Shown here: positions 56,406 through 64,000 of the stretch, piece by piece
Layout: every line of letters begins with the position of its first letter
Numbering within the stretch: the stretch's first letter is position 1
Assembly: GCA_022813625.1 (NCBI GenBank)
Contig: JAKLMB010000015.1
Location: forward strand, 124,001 to 188,000
Direction of reading: 5' to 3'
Length of the DNA stretch: 64,000 bases
DNA from: Aaosphaeria pasadenensis
Taxonomy: Eukaryota; Ascomycota; Dothideomycetes; Pleosporales
The notes under the pieces: generated by a model
The model's database searches: none
What the model saw: the letters and a program-made list of their open reading frames with translations, nothing else
What the model was told of the DNA's origin: nothing
Position numbers and translations under genes: made by a program

Positions 56406-58100
56406 AGGGTAGGGTAAGCTCGCGGTTTGATCGAATTGTATGCCAGTGAGGGCTGACTTTTGGAACATAGGTTACATTGTTCTATGGGATGATGGATCAG
56501 TTAGGTCAAGGTATCATGCATGATGCGGGATTGGATTCCATGGCGGTGTTCGGTGACGAAGGGGCATGGGTTTGATCGACGTCCAATTCACGAGGGACGA
56601 CTGCAGTGGTTTTTTCCTGTTTTACAGACCGAGGCATGATCGTATTGTGGGCAGTTACATAACTATCAAATTCAGCCTTTGATATTGTTCTGTTACCTTT
56701 TGCTCGCTTTCGAACGGGCTTGTATTGCGTGCATTTATGGCAATCTTCGTGAAGGCATGAGAATTACTCGGTCCGGATTGGCGGGCTCCGGCGGCTCCAT
56801 TTCCAATGTTGTACTACGGCCGCGGCTACGCCATCAAGCGAGCCGCTCGCTTAGCGAAGGGTCCGAAGTTTGAACGATTCGTAGCAGCGTGCGTGTAGGA
56901 GTGCTCTGCCTATGCGGTATGTGAGGTATTGTTCTGTTGTTACGGCTATGTGGCTATGGGTTGCAGGCTGGGTTTCTGAGGAGGTTAATGGGACAATTGA
57001 CGGGATGCAAGTGGGAGAGGAGGTTGCATTGGTAGAATGCATGGATGGGTATGTGAGGCTGGATTGAGGAGCCATTTTGTACCCCTCCATGTCCCAATTC
57101 CAGCATTGCAGAGTGGAAACAGTGTATATACGTATACCCAATGGTGGATTTCTGTTTCTGCATGACGTTCAATGTGTCGAACACAGAACGTAATATTCCG
57201 TATGTACTCCGTATGTATGCACAGTATATACAGTCAGTCGCATTGGGCCACCTTTTCATTCCTGTACGTTTCATTGGCCAAGAGCTACTGCCGTCCAGCC
57301 CCATGGCTTGCACCACCAGCAAAGTCATCTCAATAATAATTCTTGTTAGGCGATTTGCGGCGACCCTTTTGTGATTAATCACCCGGGCGAATTTTCGATT
57401 TTCGCTGTTCGAACTCTCGGTTGAAAACTCGGCACATGTCTCGATCCTACGGGTGATAGAGAGGGGTGATACAAAAGACAGAAGGACAATGACAATGACA
57501 GCGAAAACGCAACAAATCCTCTCCTTGTGAAATGTCCTGTAGACAAGATAAGAGATAGAGAGCCACCAAGATGCTTGGCATTGTACAGTGTACAGCGTGC
57601 AAAATCGCATTGTTCTTGCAGTTCTCTTTGTACTTGTTGTGTCGGGTCGGGAAGAGTATGGGAACGAGTAGATACTGGGTGTGATTGGCCTACGCGGGCC
57701 CCCTCTCGCTCTCTTGTTCTCTCGCTCCTCGCTCTCACTCGCTCGTATGTCTAACGTGCGAGGCGGGGTTGGGGGAGAGCCGCATGCATATTTCTAGTAA
57801 TCGCAGACACGCCACCGACGCCCCCATGTCAGGTAAATTAAAAGAACAGCCAGCAGTGTAAAAAAACTTGAAAAAGGGCAGAAACGAAAATAAAAAACAC
57901 AAAAAGGGGAAACGTCAAGTTCTATGACCCCATTGACTTTTTATGTGAAGAAAACCCTGCCGTTATGCATTACGCTGGAATCAAGAAATCAGCCGATCGA
58001 CAGAATGGGGAGTTCCCGTCGTTCGTTGAGAGAGCTTCAGCCACTTTTTGCGGGAAGCGTTCGTTCGTATCTCGCACGGAGCGTCGATTTCAGCGTGAGG
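56406..58100. other. Intergenic, no gene seen
   Basis: About 1.7 kb. One exact TACTCCGTA lies at 57205. An A/G-rich stretch at 57835-57910 has several A runs. Frames are short, overlap on both strands and lack domains. The right end is the 3' flank of the phosphohydrolase gene. Confidence 0.4.
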
Positions 58101-58698
58101 TTATCGGTGCATGGTACACCGGTCGAGTGCGTCGAGGAGTTCCGGTCGGTCTTTTAGGGCCTCCTTGGCTTGTGTGTAGGTGAACCATTGACGGCCTCGC
58201 TTGTGCATCTCCGGCCATTTGGCCTCTTGTTTCTCAACGACGGCCTCGAAAAACTGATATGATGCTTTCGGTGCGGTAGAGGTGAGCTGGTTCGCACTCC
58301 GCTTCTCGGGTATGAGGCCCAGGTCGTATTTCACCGTGCAGATGATGCCGGCTTCTTCCCATGCTTCTCGCTTGGCGGCATCTTGAGCGGTGGCCTCGTC
58401 GGTTTCCCAGCCGCCCTTGGGGAGTACCCAGCCGCCCTTTCTCGTGGACTGGATCAGGAGAACGTAGTACTTGTCGGAGGAGAGTGGAACAATGCCGGCG
58501 ACGAGCCGTTCGCCTTGGGCGCCGTATCCTGCAATGGGAAATTCGAGTTAGTAATTGTAGATTTGGAAAGCGGAGAGACGGACGATGGGGGAAATGTAAT
58601 TGTTGGGAAATTCGGAGAGTGTCTCGTGAGGGCTTACTTTGGTTGCTCCGGCCAGTGCGGGATTGCATGGACAGCGGGGTGGTGGCAGCGGTGGCCAT
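58101..58698 (-). CDS. Diphosphoinositol polyphosphate phosphohydrolase (Nudix)
   Basis: Two exons on the minus strand, 58638-58698 and 58101-58528, with a 109-bp intron; 162 aa. The first exon encodes MATAATTPLSMQSRTGRSNQ. The second begins RYGAQGERLVAGIVPLSS and carries STRKGGWVLPKGGWETDE followed by the Nudix helix AAKREAWEEAGI. The KGGWVLPKGGWE context is that of fungal Aps1/Ddp1 enzymes, which hydrolyse inositol pyrophosphates and diadenosine polyphosphates and so affect phosphate signalling. The spacing between the first Glu and the RE of the box is one residue longer than the classic GX5EX7RE; I believe this is usual for filamentous fungal members. The C-terminus has KWPEMHKRGRQWFTYTQAKE. 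Acidic metal ligands (REAWEE) are intact. Confidence 0.92.
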
Positions 58699-61600
58699 GG
58701 TCAACGCCGAGGTTCCCTTTCAAGGGAAAAAAAGCGAGTCCGGGTCGCCGCGCGAGCGGATGGTCGTCAAAGAGGATATCCAAGGGGATATCGGTGATTT
58801 GACGCGCGGACTGGACAAGACCGGACAGGAGAGGGACGATCGGAGGCGAAAGGCAATGGGACCGGAGGCGGTGGATGGAGCCAGGAAATGAAGCGGAGAG
58901 AGCGCACAGCGGCAGTGGGAGTCGCAGCGGTGGCCTTTGGTGATCTGGTCGATTCTCTCCAGGTGCGGAGAGAGAGGTGGAGGCGGAGGTGGAGAGGGCG
59001 GTGGGTATGTTCGAGGAAGAGGCGGTGGATGAAGGATGGAGCCGAGATTGGAGAGTATGAGGAAGGGGGAGTGAAGGGTAGAGTGAGTAGAGGAGGGTGG
59101 GAAATTGGATATGGAGAAGACGAAGATGAAGATGAAGCAGAAGAAGAGAAGAACAACTGAAGGGCTCAGTCCCGCGGGGGACGGGGCTGAGGAGATTGAG
59201 AAGGCCTGCAACGAGAAGAAAGGAAGACGGACATCGTGGGCGTGGATCGTGTGTAAGTAGTAAAGTAGGTAGTGGAGTGGTAGTGTGGTAGTGGTAGGAG
59301 GGAGGTAGTTAGAGAGTAGTTTAGGTGGTTAGTACATGTACTGTGTAGTGGGAAAAAAAGAGAGAAGGTGGGTGGAGTTTGTAGGTTGTTTTAGGTTCCA
59401 AGTGGGCGTAGTCGGAGAGGAAGAGTGAATTAGTACCAGAATGGGTATAACTCTGGTAGGGTAGAGTAGGGTAGGGTACATGGAGAGTGGGAGGGGGGGT
59501 GAATGGGTGAATGGAGGGTGGGAAGGGGAGGGATACGGGCGGGTGCGTGCGGTAGGGGAAAGAAAAAAAAAGAAGGCAAAAGGTTCGTCACTCTTCTCTC
59601 GCTCACCATCACCACCACGAGCGACTGTAAATTAATTATTAACCTTGTACCTTTCTTCTCTTCCTTTTCCTTTCTATTTGCTTACAGAACTGACCTGATT
59701 TAATTATTCTCATTTCAGTGGATGCTGGCACTACATATAAACATCCATTCACACGGATACTCCCTTCGCCGTTTTCGTACAATATAGATACATATACCTT
59801 TCTTAAACCAGAGCAGAATAATACTGGTATCAAGTAGCATGACGACACCGTATGGCACGACCGCAGATATTTCTGTTGACAGTGTGTCAATTAGACCGAC
59901 AATTCCTATCTACCGTAGTCATGCTGCCCAGAACAGCCCAGGCCAGCCCGCCAGCCAGCCCGCGGCAAACAGTATCTTCCTGCTTCCATACCTAACGTAC
60001 GAGGCAATTAGTACGAGTATCTACCTAGGTTTTCCGTAGAGTAATTCACAGATAGAGAACGGCCAGGTGCCCGCAGCTGGGCCAGGGCCAGGGTCAGGGG
60101 CATACACAGCACGAGCATTACCACCACCACCACCACCACCTACGCAGGAGTCTCGCTCCCATGCAGGACGCATCTGGGGACATTGCAGACATGCAGATTC
60201 TCAAAGAGGCGTCTCTGCTCAATGATGGGCATCGAGAAGATCCCTTCAACGTCCACCAAATCATACACCATATCATACTTACCGTTCAACTCCGTGTCCG
60301 CGTCCACCTCCATACCCTCGTCATCATCAATCATTCAATCACCCATCCCCATTCAGCACCAGACCTCCGCTGCATTGTCGCCTAGCTGTCGGGCGTGCCA
60401 GCTCCCCTACTCGTAGCCAGCACCGTCAGCATGAGCGTGGGATACACCTAGGTCATATAGTCCCGTATGTACGTACGGCGGCGCACGGCGCACATACATC
60501 TTACATTCAACCATGCCAGCACCCTCGCGAGATAGGATGGAATATCGCCATGATCGGGAGCTAGGACGCCACCGCCGGGTGGGAGTGGTAGGGAATTAAT
60601 GGGAAGAGTGGGAATGACGAGGGCGCCTTATGGCGGGGCACGCGAGAGATGCACGCCCGCCAGACGCAGAGGTATACGCCCAAACCTACACATTCACACT
60701 CACGTACGTCTACGACTACACATATTCATACACATATCTTCAAACGCAACGAATGGGTAGCATGTGGGATTCCACCCACCTATCACATACAGAACGACTG
60801 TGACAGTGTGCGATAGTACCCTACACTCGCTTTACGATTGTCGATACCCCTCCCCAAACATCCTCACACCTTGTCATGCCGTGCCATGTACAGTGTAAAC
60901 CATGTATGCCATGCCAGTTGATTGATGCCCATGACGTGGTGCAGCAATGATCATCCCCCATACCAGGCACCCGAAACGCTCCAGTAATACCTCCTGCTTG
61001 GACCCCGTGAACCGTGGAGTCGTAGATCTGATATCGACGAACGCAACGCCTCTTTACCAACCCACAGGTACATACATGTGTAATGTATGTACGATGTTCA
61101 CCGTACAGCATCGCCAGCTGTCTCTGTTGACTGCTTACATCCCGACTAATATCAATGGCACCCACGAGGGTCGTTGTTCTCCATCTTTATGCGTCTCAAG
61201 CTTTACAGTTCCTGGACCTAAGTCTGGCTAGTTGCTCGTCCCTTACTCTTCTCTTTCTTGCATCCGGATACGGTGCTCGAAAGAGTGGTGATCCGTATGA
61301 TTTTAACTATTCAGATGGCCCTTTCGCTACTGCATCTCGAACGTCGCCTTCGCCGTGAACTACACGATAATCTAGTTGCATCCATTGTGGGCTCTCCTCT
61401 CCACCATAGCAATCAACCACAGCACGGAAGCGCCGTAGGAGAACAATAGCAGTGTCCCAATACAGTATATAGTAGTATAAACTCCCCATCCGTTCTGTAC
61501 CACACAGAGCCCCCAAACACACCACACGCCTGTCTCGTCATGGAACGAACATACGTTTAGACATCCCACATATGAAGGTCTCCACCGGAATACTTCTGCC

Positions 61601-62822
61601 CATGCTAGACTCGCATGCTTCGTATACCCTGCATTTGCGTCAACAGCGGTCGTCTTTCGCCTGTCGTGGTGTGCGAAGCGTTGTATCGTGCGTACGCGAA
61701 CCTGCGGGAACATTGGATGAGGGAGGTAGTTACATAGGGTACGAGTGAACTGAGATAGATGCTAAATAATCATTGTTATTTTTCCAATATCTAGTAAGTG
61801 CGGGATTGATGTTTGAATCGAGATTTATCAATACATCTACCGGAGGTATACAAATCCTTACCCGCGTGTGCATTTCCTCTTAAAGTTTCCATTATTTATC
61901 AATATTATTATTACTGAGCCAGTGAGACCAGCCGGCAGAGCATGATAGCTCCATCGGGCCCAAATAAACCACCGTATTACTGGCGCGAGTAATTATACCG
62001 AACGAGATATTTCCGTGTTTCCATTGCTCCCTCTCCCGAACCAACAATTTAGACAGACATAGATAGACACACGACACTATCTCTATCCCACTCTTCCTTT
62101 TCTTTTACCTTTTACTACCATTATTACGGTACTAATCAGTGCACATCATTTGGCTACACATCGAAAGAGAACATAGACACATACCGTACAGACGCACACG
62201 CCGTTCCCGCCCAAGGCCTGCTAACGTTAACCATGAAGCCACCTCCCGCCCAAAAGCTCCTCCCCCCCACTGCACCATCACCACCGTCTCCATCCATCAT
62301 CCATAATCCATCATCCATCTCATCAACCTGCAGCAGCTCAAGGAAGAGACGACAGGCGTAAGTTCCCTGCAGTCCCACGCTTATGCTGCCCTCATGCAGT
62401 CCCCTGTGACGCCTTTCGGTACGTCGACCTCCAACCACGCTCGCCTCCTGCACCCCGTGCCTGTCTGGCTGGATACCGACGACGCCTGTCCCGTTTAAAA
62501 GGCACAAGGCGGTAACCCCATTTCCTGGGTATTATCCCCATCATTACCTACTACCTACTCAAGACGGAGACCAGGTTGTTGTTGTTTGAAGATATTGACT
62601 ATTGTTGCTAAGATTTCCAGTCCAGTTCTATCTCGTCTCCTGATTTGATTCCTGATCCTTAGTCGCTGCCCCTCGTTGCATCGCTCGCTCGCTACGTCCG
62701 CTTCTGCATCGACAATCCATCTCAAATCCAATCCAATCCAGTCCAGTCCAATCCAATCATCCAAACCCAGTCCAGTCCAAGTCCAATTCCAAGTACTATC
62801 CACACCATTCGCCGTGCCCCAA
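58699..62822. other. 4.1-kb intergenic, no supported gene
   Basis: No frame has a domain or a convincing exon pattern. 58720-59160 is purine-rich, with frames open on both strands that I reject. G/T-rich GTAG repeats occur at about 59255-59340 and 59455-59480. CCA triplets lie at 60118-60140, and CCAGTCCAATCC-type units at about 62705-62790. 61740-62160 is A/T rich. The last 300 bp are the promoter and leader of ATE1. Confidence 0.45.
60118..60140. repeat. CCA trinucleotide run
   Basis: About seven uninterrupted CCA units in intergenic DNA. No gene is attached to it on either strand. Confidence 0.9.
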
Positions 62823-64000
62823 ATGTCCTTCCTCTCCCCTCTGGGCTACTCATCGGAGAGTTGCGGATACTGCAAAGATGCCTCAACGGGCCGCCGCAGC
62901 CCCAAGTCTCGTACGTGGATGTTCATTATTGTTCAAACTTACTCTCTCGCTCGTCTCCATCCCACATCTTCATCTGCACCACTCCGTCACGCGTGCACCC
63001 ATTCTCCCTATGCCCCTCCCCCATTCACACCATCGGCCAAGCGTTTGAGTAAGATCGAGCACCGGCATTCGCGACCTGACTGACCTCGCTGACGGACGTT
63101 GGGATATTGATGGCTGCCTATGCCATGCCATGGACTGACTACTGCGCTGTCGTCCGTCCGTCAATTTGATGTCTTGTTAAGGTTGCCATGTCGCACGTGC
63201 TTCTTTGCTTTCCCCGCTTCCGCCCTGTAGAAGACGATCATTCCAAAGCCTCATTCGTTGTCTTTCGAAGCCAACAGACGGAGCAATTTCATTCGCCAAG
63301 TACAGTCTAGGTACTGGAGAATGCTCAATTTCTACCCTCGTCTTGTCTCGTCTCCGTTACTCGCTGCATGAGACGGTCGAGAGACGGGCCCTCGTATTCC
63401 ATTTCCAATCTACCCCTCTACGTCACCGCGGGCCTTTTTTCTCTTTCGCATCCAAACCCCACTCTCGTCAATCATCATGCTCTGACGGGTAAACCCGGGA
63501 AACCTGGCGGACGAAACTCAACTCCACCAGACTACCACCATCCACCCTTGCAAATCAATCCTATGTCGCCGCCCCTACACGAACAGCCTCCACTTTCCAT
63601 ACTGACCTCGTAACATATTCAGGTGCGAGTTACTACGTCTCGTCGAAAGGCCTGACCGTGGGCGTATATCAGGGTCTGGTGGATCGAGGCTGGCGAAGGT
63701 ACGACATCCAACCCAATCCCCCATCTGCACGACATTCTTTGATCCCGCCCGCCAAACGCACTATTACACATTCTCTCCCAGGCGCAATTGTAACTGACGT
63801 GTCAAGCGTAGATCTGGCACCATTCTCTACAAGCCAGACGTCCTGCGACATTGTTGCCCCCACTACACGATACGGTTAGTAATTTAAGACTGGACCATTT
63901 CACTGCTTGCCAGACGATTGGGGCTAACTTGTTTAGGCTTCCCGTTGAGTCGTTCGCGCCGGCGAGGGACCACCGGCAGGCGGTTAATCGTTGGAATAGA
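62823..64000 (+). CDS. ATE1: Arginyl-tRNA--protein transferase, 5' part
   Basis: The first four exons, running off the window: 62823-62910, 63623-63698, 63812-63874 and 63937-64000 (incomplete). Introns of 712, 113 and 62 bp join exactly in frame. The protein starts MSFLSPLGYSSESCGYCKDA, continues with SYYVSSKGLTVGVYQGLVDR and GWRRSGTILYKPDVLRHCCP, then HYTIRLPVESFAP and DHRQAVNRWN. This is the ATE N-domain. The cysteines CGYC and HCCPHY are those reported to carry an iron-sulfur cluster in yeast Ate1. The enzyme adds Arg from Arg-tRNA to N-terminal Asp, Glu or oxidised Cys of proteins, marking them for the N-degron pathway. The C-terminal catalytic GNAT-like domain lies beyond the window. 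The first intron is far longer than any other clear intron here except the carboxylesterase tail intron. Confidence 0.93.

Noticed and set aside
58720..59211. Pair of opposite-strand frames upstream of the phosphohydrolase
   Set aside because: Purine/pyrimidine-biased DNA keeps several frames open; proteins are simple Ser/Pro or Glu/Gly sequence.

Overview
The window is a piece of a filamentous ascomycete nuclear chromosome (Pezizomycotina; class not determinable by eye). The evidence is short GT-AG introns (mostly 45-115 bp with CTAAC/CTGAC-type branch sites), typical housekeeping genes (BET bromodomain protein, RuvB-like 1, RRP12, ATE1, SDHAF4), a white-collar-2 type PAS/GATA factor, fungal BTB proteins and a TNT1-94-like beta-barrel gene. 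Genes are interspersed on both strands with long, low-complexity intergenic DNA. No tRNA, rRNA, CRISPR array or complete transposon was recognised.

Layout. 0.7-8.2 kb is an accessory region, all on the minus strand: three unrecognised proteins, a TNT1-94-like gene broken by one in-frame TAG, an APH/choline-kinase-fold phosphotransferase and a small protein with a C-terminal membrane segment. 9.5-9.7 kb is a minisatellite. 10.5-23.2 kb is a core block: a Utp12-domain protein, BDF1-like BET protein, RVB1, SDHAF4 and WC-2. 23.2-29.7 kb has no gene I can support. 29.7-44.7 kb holds a secreted type-B carboxylesterase with an alternative C-terminal exon, a DOCK-family Rho/Rac exchange factor and RRP12. 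45.5-49.6 kb is a decayed multi-exon gene followed by two convergent BTB/POZ paralogues. 50.2-55.9 kb is a compact metabolic group: a DUF1330 protein, a medium-chain dehydrogenase/reductase (MDR), a C2H2 transcription factor and a branched-chain aminotransferase (BCAT). 56-64 kb has a small zinc-ribbon-like protein, a diphosphoinositol polyphosphate phosphohydrolase and the 5' part of ATE1, which runs off the end.

The most interesting signal is in the 50-56 kb group. An identical 12-bp, nearly perfect palindrome (AGGCGTACGCCC or its reverse complement GGGCGTACGCCT) lies upstream of the DUF1330 gene, upstream of the MDR gene (plus a second copy with one mismatch), and in the divergent promoter between the C2H2 factor and BCAT. 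By reading I found no other exact copy in the window. This suggests a small, so far unnamed regulon or gene cluster acting on branched-chain amino/keto acids under a local C2H2 regulator. That factor's first finger has a Tyr where a zinc-binding His is expected. Exon structures were deduced by hand from splice signals and reading-frame continuity; no alignment or search was run.
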